A stretch of DNA of 50,550 nt from Candidatus Pacearchaeota archaeon. Lineage in GTDB: Archaea > Nanobdellota > Nanobdellia > Pacearchaeales > GW2011-AR1. The DNA lies in assembly GCA_018303945.1 (NCBI GenBank), contig JAGVXD010000002.1:1-50550 (forward strand), given 5' to 3'. How positions within the stretch are numbered: the stretch's first letter is position 1; every line of letters starts with the position of its first letter. Positions 16,323 through 23,866 of this stretch are shown in pieces. A program made the translations under genes and the position numbers. The notes under the pieces were generated by a model. It searched no databases. It saw only the letters and a list, made by a program, of their open reading frames with translations, and was not told the origin of the DNA.

Positions 16323-17624
16323 ATGAGTGAAATTAAGTTTGATTACAAAAATGGTCAGTTCTTCTTAGAAGGAGTTGAAGGGGAAAGATTTGAATGCAGG
16401 GGGGTTTTACCAATAAATGACTTCAGACAACCAGTAAATTTTTATAGAATAAATAATAATTTTGGTTATGTTCAAGGAAGAATAAATTTTTTTGATAGTT
16501 GTGACAATAATGTAGTGGTTTCAGATCAAACAGAGATAACAATTTTCAATGCAAAGAATTCCTTTATATCAATCAACAATGGAGCATTGCAAGTACTTCC
16601 AATAAGTGAAGTAGAAATCGTTTGTGCAAGAGGGTTAGATTTATTAAAAAATAAAAAGATCATATATAATATCCCAAAAGAAGTTTTGAAAAGAGAAAGA
16701 TTAAAAAGAAAAAGCCATGGAGAGTTGGAGAAGATACTAATAGAAAACTATCGCCTGCATCCAGTCCAATTAAGAGAGATAGAAAAAAGTGCAAAAAAGA
16801 ACGGAATATTTTATGTTTCAGATGGCTATAACAAATACGTTTTCAAATATATTGGGGAAGAAGAAAAAAGAGTTGAGGCAATATCTGAAGTTGCAAAGAA
16901 TATATCATATTTATTCCCTGCGATAAAAGAAACAACGGATGGTAAATCGGGTGTTGTTTTAGAAGATGGAACTTATGTATTAGAGGAATTTATAAGGGGA
17001 AAACATAATACCAAAAGAGATTTAAGTTATTTCACAAAATTAGGAGATTATATGGCTACTATGCATGAACAACTATTAATATTAGTTGAAAATCATCCTA
17101 ATTTAGGAAGAGAATTTTTAACAGATGCAAAACATCTTAGTGAGAGTAACTCGGTAGCTTTAGGGATTGATCTTTCACTTGCAGGACTTGAGGGTATAAA
17201 TTCGGAGATTAGTCAATTTGTAGAATTAGAATTAAGTAAAGAAATTAAATTACTTCCCGAATATCTTATTCATGGAGATCTAAATGAATCTAATGTAATG
17301 GTAACGCCAAATGGCTTTAGATTTATTGATCTTGAGAAAATTAAAATGTCAAAAAGGATATGCGAATTAGAATCTCCTCTTATATTTGGAGGAAATATGG
17401 CTATACCGTTTTATCTTGAAGGAAGTCTAAAGTCAATTATAGGTGGATATAATTCTTCCGCGAAATCTCCCCTGAGCGATAAAGAACGCAAACTAAGTAT
17501 AGATTTAATAAAATATGCTTTAGTAAAAAATTTTGTTATAAGAAACATTAGAAGAGGAGAAAAAGCTAATACTAAAGAAAATCTTTTAGCAAATTTATCT
17601 TTATTAAGCAAGGAGGACTTTTAA
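16323..17624 (+). CDS. APH-like small-molecule kinase with novel N-terminal domain
   Basis: 433 residues. From about residue 150 it follows the aminoglycoside phosphotransferase/protein-kinase-like fold: a variant N-lobe (GIFYVSDGYNKYVFKYIGEE), a hinge (YVLEEFIRGKHN), the catalytic loop YLIHGDLNESNVMV with H-x-D-x-x-x-x-N, and the metal-binding FIDLEK. The first ~140 residues are a beta-rich domain (INNFGYVQGRINFFDS...) that I do not recognise. A following small reading frame begins just after the stop. Part of the AT-rich island together with a phosphatase and a nucleotidyltransferase, a set compatible with small-molecule or RNA modification. Confidence 0.7.
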   Translation: MSEIKFDYKNGQFFLEGVEGERFECRGVLPINDFRQPVNFYRINNNFGYVQGRINFFDSCDNNVVVSDQTEITIFNAKNSFISINNGALQVLPISEVEIVCARGLDLLKNKKIIYNIPKEVLKRERLKRKSHGELEKILIENYRLHPVQLREIEKSAKKNGIFYVSDGYNKYVFKYIGEEEKRVEAISEVAKNISYLFPAIKETTDGKSGVVLEDGTYVLEEFIRGKHNTKRDLSYFTKLGDYMATMHEQLLILVENHPNLGREFLTDAKHLSESNSVALGIDLSLAGLEGINSEISQFVELELSKEIKLLPEYLIHGDLNESNVMVTPNGFRFIDLEKIKMSKRICELESPLIFGGNMAIPFYLEGSLKSIIGGYNSSAKSPLSDKERKLSIDLIKYALVKNFVIRNIRRGEKANTKENLLANLSLLSKEDF

Positions 17625-17625
17625 T

Positions 17626-17718
17626 ATGGGTAAAGTATTAATATTTTTTTTGCCACTTCTGATTATTCAAGAGACTATATTATTGTTAAAGAAAGAACTT
17701 GAAGATTCAGCAAATTAA
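17626..17718 (+). pseudogene. Possible frameshifted or truncated small gene
   Basis: GGAGG lies 8-12 bases before ATG 17626, a good ribosome site right behind the kinase gene. The frame reads MGKVLIFFLPLLIIQETILL and stops after 30 codons. It crosses a run of eight T at 17643-17650; in another frame after the run the sequence reads FFATSDYSRDYIIVKERT before a stop. Either a genuine 30-residue hydrophobic peptide or the 5' remnant of a broken gene. Confidence 0.35.
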
Positions 17719-17731
17719 ATGTTCCAGATGC

Positions 17732-17926
17732 TCAACTAAAGAACTTAATTATATCAGAGATAGCAAATCCGACGGCGCCAATTATTAATATTCCAAGAGC
17801 AGATATTTTAGCAATGGATTTAAACTCATCAGCAGTCGGTTTCCTAAGGAGATACCATACTCTTTTAGACTGTATTGTAAAAGACATAAATTTCTGTTTC
17901 CATCCAATTTCTCCATTTGCATTCAT
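17732..17926 (-). CDS. secE: Protein translocase subunit SecE (Sec61 gamma)
   Basis: 64 residues, the usual archaeal length. SecE clamps SecY in the membrane channel. The pattern is an amphipathic helix (IQSKRVWYLLRKPTADEFKSIAKISALG) followed by one transmembrane helix (ILIIGAVGFAISDIIKFF). The R-K-P-T-x-x-E-F motif is diagnostic. In most archaea secE is next to spt5; here spt5 is 11 kb away, so the operon is split. TATA-like CTTTAAAAAGC lies about 30 bases before the start. Confidence 0.92.
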   Translation of the reverse strand: MNANGEIGWKQKFMSFTIQSKRVWYLLRKPTADEFKSIAKISALGILIIGAVGFAISDIIKFFS

Positions 17927-18049
17927 ACATCTTATACTCTTCCCTGCTTTTTAAAGATATAGATTTGATGGAATCCTGCCTATAGAACTAAAAGAAAATA
18001 GTCATTTTTTAACATATTCAGCTTTAAGATTGTTAAATAATCAGAATCG

Positions 18050-18502
18050 TTACGCTGCTTGTAAACCTTTTAGTGCATCTGCAAGAGAATTTTTGAATGA
18101 CGATTTATCATTTTTCCAGTCTCTAATACTTATGTCTGCCCAAGGTCCATCTCCTTCAGAATATTTAGGTATTTTCATGCCTTCATAATTTACAACTAAA
18201 GTGCGATTTTCAGGATTTCTGTTAACATACCTTACCCAGTTAATATTAGAGTGCGGACCACCGAATTCTTCAGTTGAATCAACGGAATATCCTAAAGAAC
18301 GTAGATGTAAATCAAAACAATACTTAAAATGCTCTGTATTTTTAAGAATTCTTCCATTTGAATTGTAATAAATCTGTCCGGAATCACCTAAATTTAAACT
18401 AGGCCCGACATATGTTTGATTAGGTTCAAATTTAGATTTTCTAAACTCATCATTATTAAAAAATAAGTTCCATACTTCCCATGAATTTAATTTATCTGCC
18501 AT
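18050..18502 (-). CDS. Hypothetical soluble protein, 150 residues
   Basis: No family recognised and no signal or membrane segment. The protein is rich in W, N, S and aromatic residues and looks like a small mixed alpha/beta fold (YVGPSLNLGDSGQIYYNSNG; WVRYVNRNPENRTLVVNYEG; GPWADISIRDWKN). Between the TATA-like ATTTAAAAAC (minus strand, about 18524-18533) and the ATG lie AACTAGTT (18520-18527) and a near copy AACTAGTC (18506-18513), each palindromic or nearly so, which could be an operator. It stands alone between AT-rich spacers. Confidence 0.6.
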   Translation of the reverse strand: MADKLNSWEVWNLFFNNDEFRKSKFEPNQTYVGPSLNLGDSGQIYYNSNGRILKNTEHFKYCFDLHLRSLGYSVDSTEEFGGPHSNINWVRYVNRNPENRTLVVNYEGMKIPKYSEGDGPWADISIRDWKNDKSSFKNSLADALKGLQAA

Positions 18503-18671
18503 AACAACTAGTCTTTTCTAACTAGTTTTTAAATGTTGCGTTTAATGGCGTTGTTAATTCTGGGCGTTAAGTTTGGGACTTAATCAAAAGTTATCTATCT
18601 TTAACAGGTATGCTAAATTCATTCAGAGCTTTGATAATCTTTCCACGTTCTTGTGCTAACTCCACTCTTCT

Positions 18672-18932
18672 TTAATGGAACTTTTTAGCGAAGAATATCA
18701 ATAAAGCTAAAGATAAATCAATGAGTAAGAAAACTACGAGCCAGTTTAGTGAATTTGCAAAAATTGCAATCAATACCCCAAATATTAGCGAGGAACCATA
18801 ATAAACCTTAGAATACATACTTGATTTATTTTCTCTTATTTTATCAGACATTTGATTAAGACTTTGAATAGTTGCATATTTAGCAGTATATTCAGGGTCA
18901 TTCGTGCTTAGGTTCTTGGTGTAAGTTTCCAT
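18672..18932 (-). CDS. Small membrane protein, two helices
   Basis: 86 residues. The N-terminal half is polar (METYTKNLSTNDPEYTAKYATIQSLNQMSDKIRENKSSMY) and probably helical; two adjacent hydrophobic segments follow (about 46-62 and 63-80) and the end is basic (FFAKKFH). No family recognised. The 170-base gap upstream of 18672 contains a short open stretch on the minus strand (VELAQERGKIIKALNEF...) that lacks a good start and may be another gene remnant. Confidence 0.55.
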   Translation of the reverse strand: METYTKNLSTNDPEYTAKYATIQSLNQMSDKIRENKSSMYSKVYYGSSLIFGVLIAIFANSLNWLVVFLLIDLSLALLIFFAKKFH

Positions 18933-19117
18933 ATCTTTTGCTATGTTCTATATTATTCGGGAGCAGATTTTCCAGTTTATTAGTATTATTGAGCTCCATC
19001 CCACATAAACCGTAAATGATTCTTTATATTACCGAATAACGAAAACGGTGCCCTCTAGGTAGGTGGTTCGTCTCCAACCGATAAATTAACAAAATAATTA
19101 TATTTATCCAATTTAAG

Positions 19118-19170
19118 CTTTCTTTACCAGTTCTATTTATTTATAAATATTTATTAAATAGTAAAGAAAG
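19118..19170. repeat. Long imperfect hairpin
   Basis: CTTTCTTTA (19118-19126) pairs with TAAAGAAAG (19162-19170) and CTATTTA (19133-19139) with TAAATAG (19155-19161), giving a 16-pair interrupted stem. It sits just upstream of the ATPase fragment at 19201. It may be a terminator or the scar of a lost element. The rest of 18933-19200 holds no gene; a GC-richer block at about 19050-19078 follows a TATA-like CTTTATATTACC but was not identified. Confidence 0.5.
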
Positions 19171-19200
19171 GTCTGTAAAGTTCATAATCTGGTAGAAAGC

Positions 19201-19341
19201 ATGGAAAAGAACCAACTAAAAGAAGGTTTGATTTTAACTCTTGATAAAGAAGAAGACTTGGTCGTAGAAGGTAAGAAAGTAACTATTAAACCCGTTTGGA
19301 AATGGTTGCTTGAAAAGAGCAATAGGTTAAGTTATGGATAA
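19201..19341 (+). pseudogene. C-terminal fragment of an AAA ATPase with DUF4143-type end
   Basis: 46 codons: LKEGLILTLDKEEDLVVEGK then KVTIKPVWKWLLEKSN. The pattern G-L-I-x-T-x-D-x-E-E...I-x-V-x-P-V-W-K-W-L-L-E is how many prokaryotic ATPases with a DUF4143 C-terminal domain end. There is no ATPase core upstream, only AT-rich spacer and a hairpin, so this is a remnant that happens to keep an ATG. Its last codons run into the dispersed repeat at 19333. Such ATPases are frequently mobile or lost, consistent with decay here. Confidence 0.55.
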
Positions 19342-19380
19342 CTGCATTGTTTAGACTGCAACGAGAGGCAGTTCTCTGTA
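19333..19380. repeat. Dispersed inverted-repeat element, copy B (short)
   Basis: Left end TATGGATAACTGC (19333-19345) is identical to that of copy A; right end GCAGTTCTCTGTA (19368-19380) is its imperfect inverted partner. The 22-base core of copies A and C is absent, so this copy is an internally deleted version of about 48 bases. It lies between the ATPase fragment and the 3' end of ftsZ. Confidence 0.6.
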
Positions 19381-19388
19381 AATTAAAA

Positions 19389-20474
19389 TCAATGGTTGAC
19401 AAAATCAATGCCCAGTTCTCTTTCAAGGTCTTCCTGTTGGGAATTTGCTATGTTTGTAGAAGCCCCAAGAATTTGCGAGCTTTTTACCCCAGTTACAATT
19501 ATCAGGACTTTTATAGATTTGTCCATGTCATTGGAGATTTGCGCTCCAGATATTATTTTTGCATCAGTAGATATCTTCTCACCTATTATTTCCATTACTG
19601 TCTTGTACTCATCAAGAGACATATCGGGTCCTCCTACAATATTTACCAAAGCTCCAGTAGCATTTGTTATATCAACGTCCAAGAGAGGATTGTTAACTGC
19701 TTTTTCCACAGCATCTCTTGCCCGGTCTTTTGAATCTGACTCCCCAATTCCTATCAATGAAACGCCCCCTTTAGACATTACTGCCTTTATATCTGCAAAG
19801 TCTAGATTTACAAGTCCTGCCTTAGTAACTAATTCTGTAATTCCCTTTACAGAATTGGTAAGTATTTCATCAGCAACTTTAAAGGCAGTGTGTATCGGCA
19901 GTTCAGGAGCTATCTCAAGCAGCTTGTCATTTGGAATAACAATTAACGTGTCAGTCACAGCAACCATTCTCTCAAGTCCATACTGTGCGTTCTCTATGCG
20001 TTTCTGTCCTTCAACTGTAAATGGCAAGGTTACAACCCCTATAGTCAGCGCCCCAAGTCTTTTAGCTATATCGGCTACTACGGGAGCCGCCCCAGTTCCA
20101 GTTCCTCCGCCAAGACCACACGTAATAAATACCATATCAACTTCTCCAAGCTTCTTCTTTATTTCCTGCTCTGATTCTTTGGCTGACTGCTCGCCAATTC
20201 TAGGATTGCTTCCAGCTCCAAGTCCATGAGTCAGCTCCCGCCCTATGAGTATCTTAGCATCTGCATTTGTGTAAAGAAGGTCTTGAGCATCAGTATTAAC
20301 TGCCAAAATTTCACATCCTTTTATTCCAGTCTCCTTCATTCTTGAGACTGAATTGCCTCCCCCTCCGCCACAACCAACTACTTTTATCCTAGCACCTTGT
20401 TTTTGAAGCAGAGATTCTAGTTCTCTGTCAATATCGCTAGTTCCAGGATTCTCTTTTTCATAAAGTTCAGCCAT
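19389..20474 (-). CDS. ftsZ: Cell division GTPase FtsZ
   Basis: 361 residues from ATG 20474. A TATA-like ACTTATAAAC about 30 bases upstream supports this start over a GTG at 20528. FtsZ polymerises into the division ring. Visible motifs: KVVGCGGGGGNSVSRM, the phosphate-binding tubulin signature GGGTGTGAAP (about residue 112), and the T7 loop NLDFADIKAVMSKGG. The C-terminus IVTGVKSSQILG... then a linker to GIDFVNH is typical of archaeal FtsZ1/2. Its membrane anchor SepF is also in the window (32090-32467). Only this one FtsZ is seen here. Confidence 0.96.
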   Translation of the reverse strand: MAELYEKENPGTSDIDRELESLLQKQGARIKVVGCGGGGGNSVSRMKETGIKGCEILAVNTDAQDLLYTNADAKILIGRELTHGLGAGSNPRIGEQSAKESEQEIKKKLGEVDMVFITCGLGGGTGTGAAPVVADIAKRLGALTIGVVTLPFTVEGQKRIENAQYGLERMVAVTDTLIVIPNDKLLEIAPELPIHTAFKVADEILTNSVKGITELVTKAGLVNLDFADIKAVMSKGGVSLIGIGESDSKDRARDAVEKAVNNPLLDVDITNATGALVNIVGGPDMSLDEYKTVMEIIGEKISTDAKIISGAQISNDMDKSIKVLIIVTGVKSSQILGASTNIANSQQEDLERELGIDFVNH

Positions 20475-20582
20475 GCACTGCAGACGTACTATCTGTTTAT
20501 AAGTATTGTTGTTTTGCTCTAGCGTCACATTCCGACGATAAGAGCCATTAAAGAGATATTAATTCCAGAGTAGTGAGATACT

Positions 20583-20590
20583 CTTATATA
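20583..20590 (+). promoter_or_regulatory. TATA box of the structured RNA
   Basis: CTTATATA preceded by purines (GAGATA) lies 21-28 bases before 20611, the first base of the closing helix of the putative RNA. The spacing to the helix start matches the usual archaeal TATA-to-start distance, which supports a dedicated promoter divergent from ftsZ. Confidence 0.55.
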
Positions 20591-20610
20591 CTTTGCATCA
20601 ATCTCTTTTT

Positions 20611-20897
20611 TAAGCTGGTACGGACAGTTCGGTTGTCCTGAAAAGGATGCTCGCAGAGCAGCCTCTGGCGTGTGTTCGGCTATCAAGGAAGTGACTGGAC
20701 TATAACTCACTTTCTGAAATCTGCACACGGTAAGCTTCCCTTTGGCGCGAAGGAGATCACCTTTAAAACAAGTCGCGAGGTTAAGATTGACCGACAGAGT
20801 TTAAGGAACTCCTCCACCGAGTCCAGAATATCAGAAAGCCCTGCATGGCAAGGGCTTTTAGGTGCTTAAAATGTACATCGTTTTAAGCATCAGCTTA
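20611..20897 (+). ncRNA. Unidentified structured RNA, about 287 nt
   Basis: The block is visibly GC-richer than surrounding spacers and has no convincing reading frame. The ends can pair: TAAGCTG (20611-20617) with CAGCTTA (20891-20897). Inside, successive hairpins can be drawn: GGACAG/TTGTCC around TTCGG; GCTC/GAGC around GCA; CGTGTG/CACACG enclosing GAAGTGA/TCACTTT; GAGTT/AACTC; AAAGCCCT/AGGGCTTT; and GCTTAAAA/TTTTAAGC. A TATA box sits just upstream. Length and a closing 5'/3' helix recall SRP RNA or RNase P RNA, but I could not find the signature motifs of either (GGAA-AGCAG helix 8; GAGGAAAGTCC and ACAGAA...GGCTTA). Confidence 0.5.
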
Positions 20898-20925
20898 TGC
20901 CATAAAATTCAGGAGTAAAGCTGGT

Positions 20926-21066
20926 ATGAAAAGGACTAAAAATTTAAAATCGCGCAAGAAGGCAAGAAGAAGCAGAAGTTCAGGTAAAAAAAGCAAGATT
21001 TCTAAAGTTAAAAAATTAATTAAGCTTTCTCTCTCAAGAAAAAAGAAAAAACGTTCCCACCGTTAA
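20926..21066 (+). CDS. Tiny highly basic protein, 46 residues
   Basis: The frame starts MKRTKNLKSRKKARRSRSSG and consists almost only of K, R and S with a short hydrophobic patch (KVKKLIKLSLS). No family recognised; the composition is that of a nucleic-acid-binding tail or a ribosome-associated peptide. An AGGAG lies about 14 bases upstream of ATG. It begins 28 bases after the structured RNA and its stop overlaps the convergent FKBP gene by four bases. It could be translated from a read-through of the RNA promoter. Confidence 0.5.
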   Translation: MKRTKNLKSRKKARRSRSSGKKSKISKVKKLIKLSLSRKKKKRSHR

Positions 21067-21752
21067 TTTTCATGATTGTGTTCGTGTGAGTGTTCATGTA
21101 AATCATTTTTGTCAGACTTTTCTTCTTCTTTCAATTCAAAAGACAGCTCTCTGCCCATTAATTCTTTGAATTGTGGAGAGAATGCTTTTACATATTGCTC
21201 AAGTATTTCAGGTCCCTTAACAATTATACTCTCTTTAATTTCAAATTCAGGAACCATCCTGAATATAACTTTAAATAAAGATTCAGCTCTTTCTTTATCT
21301 TCAATTACTTTTCTCGTCACTGTAAATACATATCTAAGTTTCTTTCCCGCCAGAGGATTATTAAAATCAGTCACGACTCTTGCCCCAGATATAGTTATTA
21401 TTTTAGCAAGCATGCCATCAAGAGTTAAGCTAAGTCCGGGATAAGGATTAATCTTGTTATCTGTAAATGTTTTTAGGGGAATTGTTTTGACAAGTTCTCT
21501 TCTTCTCTCTCCAAAACCATCCTTCGCTTCCAAGTTTATTTCATATTCTTTTCCTATTTCTTTGCCTTCAAAGGAGCGGTCAAGTCCAGGTACAACCATT
21601 CCCTTGCCCACCACAATAATGCTTTCTTCTGCTTTTGCTTTCGGATCTAATTTCTTAAGCTCTACCTCAATATTAGAATCAAAAAGAGATTCATTGGCAT
21701 ATCCTTTAAATCTAAATGCAATGAATTCATTTTTCTGCACAGTTTCCATCAT
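21063..21752 (-). CDS. FKBP-type peptidyl-prolyl isomerase (SlyD-like)
   Basis: 229 residues, cytoplasmic. It catalyses proline cis-trans isomerisation and chaperones folding. The FKBP core is visible in KNEFIAFRFKGYANESLFDSN and GKGMVVPGLDRSFEGKEIGKEYEINLEAKDGFGERR; the insert-in-flap domain follows (KTFTDNKINPYPGLSLTLDGMLAKIITISGARVVTDFNNPLAGK). A C-terminal extension of about 70 residues ends in a His-rich tail (HEHSHEHNHEN) able to bind nickel or zinc, as in SlyD. ATGs at 21752 and 21749 are both possible starts. Confidence 0.92.
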   Translation of the reverse strand: MMETVQKNEFIAFRFKGYANESLFDSNIEVELKKLDPKAKAEESIIVVGKGMVVPGLDRSFEGKEIGKEYEINLEAKDGFGERRRELVKTIPLKTFTDNKINPYPGLSLTLDGMLAKIITISGARVVTDFNNPLAGKKLRYVFTVTRKVIEDKERAESLFKVIFRMVPEFEIKESIIVKGPEILEQYVKAFSPQFKELMGRELSFELKEEEKSDKNDLHEHSHEHNHEN

Positions 21753-21878
21753 TTCTGGTGAGAATCACCTTTTATAAAACTTCTTGTCAGAAAGAAGTTT
21801 CTCGATTAATATTACAAAAAGTATATGGAATAGTACTTTAAGAGTATTATTTTGGAGAATTATACTATTTCGAGCCGG

Positions 21879-22757
21879 TTATTTAGTTCTAAGGCGAGCA
21901 AAGAAATCCCTTATTGGAGTAACTTGTTCTTCAAGTGCAGAGAGTTTTACTTTTCCTTTTTGAATATCAGTAAGTGTTTGGTAATGTTTAGTAATTTCTC
22001 TTTGTGTGTATGATATTGTGCTGTTTTGCATAACAGGCTTATTTTTTTGCGCGCTGGCTTCGCCCATAAAATTCAAAGGAAAAATACCATGAACCCAGTA
22101 GCTGCCGTTCAAGTACCCGTACCCCGACCAGGCGTCGTCACGCCAGCACAACCACATTTGCGTTAAAAGTGTACCTTCTTGTGCATCCACAGTTTCCGGA
22201 TCAACAAGAATAACTTCAATAGGAACATTACCGTTCCATTCGTAGAATGCATCTGCCAACTGCCTTTTCTTCTTTCCTCTACCAATATATCCCGGCATAA
22301 TGGTTCTTAGAATGTCAAAATTAGCTCTAGGCTTAATATAAAAGTTTTTTCTAGAAGGAAGTATAACCACACTTCTCATTTCAGGATTTTGGTTTTTTGC
22401 GTCTAACTCTGCTTGGTTGAGATCTTCATCATATTCTGTTCTTGTCGAGGTATTAAAGTATTTGTCATCACCGTTTGCTTCAACTGCTGCTTGCGCCAAA
22501 GATGGATTCAAAAGGCGAGATTGCATTCTCAATAAAGGCTGTGCATTTTGCGCATACTCAAAGCCTGCAGTAACATAACTACCTTGATCCACACCAATCT
22601 CCTCATTTCCAGCGGTTGCAACACGAATGTATCCCTCTTCTCGCGGAGTAATTAAACGGCCACCATTTTTTTGAAATTCACCAAGAACATATGCAAAGTT
22701 TCCATCTACTTCTCCAATTGTCCCTATTTTCTTTACTTTTGCAATAACGTTAACCAT
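21879..22757 (-). CDS. Hypothetical protein, 292 residues
   Basis: No family recognised. The N-terminus (VIAKVKKIGTIGEVDGNFAYVLGEFQKNGGRLI) looks like a small beta barrel. The middle holds a basic segment (PSRKNFYIKPRANF...GYIGRGKKKRQLADAF) and a Trp/Tyr/Gly-rich stretch (MWLCWRDDAWSGYGYLNGSYWVHG). No signal peptide or membrane helix is evident. A TATA-like TTTATATAC lies about 20-28 bases upstream of the start (minus strand). It is flanked by the FKBP gene and dispersed repeat C, in an accessory-looking stretch. Confidence 0.6.
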   Translation of the reverse strand: MVNVIAKVKKIGTIGEVDGNFAYVLGEFQKNGGRLITPREEGYIRVATAGNEEIGVDQGSYVTAGFEYAQNAQPLLRMQSRLLNPSLAQAAVEANGDDKYFNTSTRTEYDEDLNQAELDAKNQNPEMRSVVILPSRKNFYIKPRANFDILRTIMPGYIGRGKKKRQLADAFYEWNGNVPIEVILVDPETVDAQEGTLLTQMWLCWRDDAWSGYGYLNGSYWVHGIFPLNFMGEASAQKNKPVMQNSTISYTQREITKHYQTLTDIQKGKVKLSALEEQVTPIRDFFARLRTK

Positions 22758-22837
22758 ATGTTCCGCAACAAAAGAAAGTATATAAAACTTTCTATTATGT
22801 TACTATTATAAAATTAATTAACTAACATTAAGGAGAT

Positions 22838-22943
22838 TATAAATAACTGCAAGATTTTTCAATTATATTACAGAGACCTCAAGAACCCTGTGTTCTTGAT
22901 GACTGCATACAAAGTGAGCTACAACCTACATAGTTCTCTGTAT
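22838..22943. repeat. Dispersed inverted-repeat element, copy C
   Basis: Left end TATAAATAACTGC (22838-22850), right end TAGTTCTCTGTAT (22931-22943), and the 22-base core (22908-22929) identical to copy A. TACAGAGACCT (22869-22879) can pair with AGTTCTCTGTA (22932-22942), closing a hairpin over the core. A nearby AGAATTCTCTATA (22950-22962) repeats the same theme. It fills the gap between two unknown minus-strand genes. Confidence 0.6.
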
Positions 22944-22982
22944 CTAATAGAATTCTCTATAATCGACAAACTTGTCAGAAGC

Positions 22983-23759
22983 TCAGAAACTTTTCTGATA
23001 GACTGCATTTATTCTTGCTTCCCCATCAAATGTTGCTCCAATATACGCCTGTCCGCGAAATAGATGTGTTGTCAAGCCTATAAAGCTCAGAGCGCCGAGA
23101 GATTCATCAAATCTTGTGCGCACACCAAGCACAAGTTTAGCATTATCGACCGGTAGCGGGGCAATGAATGTCAGGTTAGCCGAGTCATAACTGACTCTTG
23201 CAAGAAATCCTCCAAATTTATCATGTGAATAGTTGAAGAAAGCATAAGGATGAGTGCGAAACAAACGAAATCCAATATTAGTATTGTAATTTTTTCTGCT
23301 TTCAGGTTTGTCTCCTCTTGCAATATCTTCTGCATTTGGCGGGTCATATTTCTCATGTGCGCCGGCTATGCTTGCTTCTACAAATCTAGGTAAATATCGC
23401 CTTGAATTATCAACAATGCCCTGCCTTATGGTTTCCCATGAGCTTCTAAATAAAATATTCACAGCATCATCGTCTAAATCATGAGCAAGAGGCATGCCCT
23501 GCCTTTCATTTCTAAGATATCTAAGTTCTTTTAAAGGCGTAAATTGGTTTGCAAAATTGCGCTCCATGCGTTCATTTAGATTAATCTTGTAAGCTTCCTC
23601 GCTTTTTCTTTCAGACAAAATTTTGAGATAAGAAGTCCGTGACCATGATAATTCAGCAAGAGAGTCTTTATTCTTTTCATATTCTGATTGAGCTTCGGAA
23701 TTTAAAGTAAGAAAAACTGCAGAAGCAATGCTTGCGAGTACGTATCTTGTTGTTGTCAT
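22983..23759 (-). CDS. Secreted hypothetical protein, 258 residues
   Basis: The N-terminus MTTTRYVLASIASAVFLTLNSEAQ looks like a cleavable signal peptide. The mature part starts with a charged helical region (SEYEKNKDSLAELSWSRTSYLKILSERKSEEAYK) and ends in alternating-strand sequence (NLTFIAPLPVDNAKLVLGVRTRFDESLGALSFIGLTTHLFRGQAYIGATFDGEARINAVYQKSF) that resembles beta-barrel or beta-sheet surface proteins. That end would be unusual for an archaeon without an outer membrane. No family recognised. TATA-like CTATTTAAACTTG read on + lies just upstream of the start. Confidence 0.6.
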   Translation of the reverse strand: MTTTRYVLASIASAVFLTLNSEAQSEYEKNKDSLAELSWSRTSYLKILSERKSEEAYKINLNERMERNFANQFTPLKELRYLRNERQGMPLAHDLDDDAVNILFRSSWETIRQGIVDNSRRYLPRFVEASIAGAHEKYDPPNAEDIARGDKPESRKNYNTNIGFRLFRTHPYAFFNYSHDKFGGFLARVSYDSANLTFIAPLPVDNAKLVLGVRTRFDESLGALSFIGLTTHLFRGQAYIGATFDGEARINAVYQKSF

Positions 23760-23866
23760 GCTCTCGCATATATCTATAGATTTTGCTCTATTTAAACTTG
23801 ATATACGCCAAATAAATATGAAATAAAAGCAGTAAGCTTTATAAACAAAGTTTCTTGTAAGACTCT

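Noticed and set aside
19040-19080. GC-rich short block after a TATA-like sequence, possible small RNA
   Set aside because: No stable fold, C/D box or tRNA-like features were found.
20672-20869. 65-residue open frame inside the structured RNA
   Set aside because: The frame has no ribosome site or family resemblance, and the region is better explained by pairing. The opposite-strand 67-residue frame at 20525-20728 is likewise unconvincing.
20611-20897. Assignment of the structured RNA to SRP RNA or RNase P RNA
   Set aside because: Length and closing helix fit, and a UGAAAA joint between two 5' hairpins faintly recalls the SRP Alu domain, but the helix 8 motif of SRP RNA and the conserved P4 regions of RNase P RNA could not be found.
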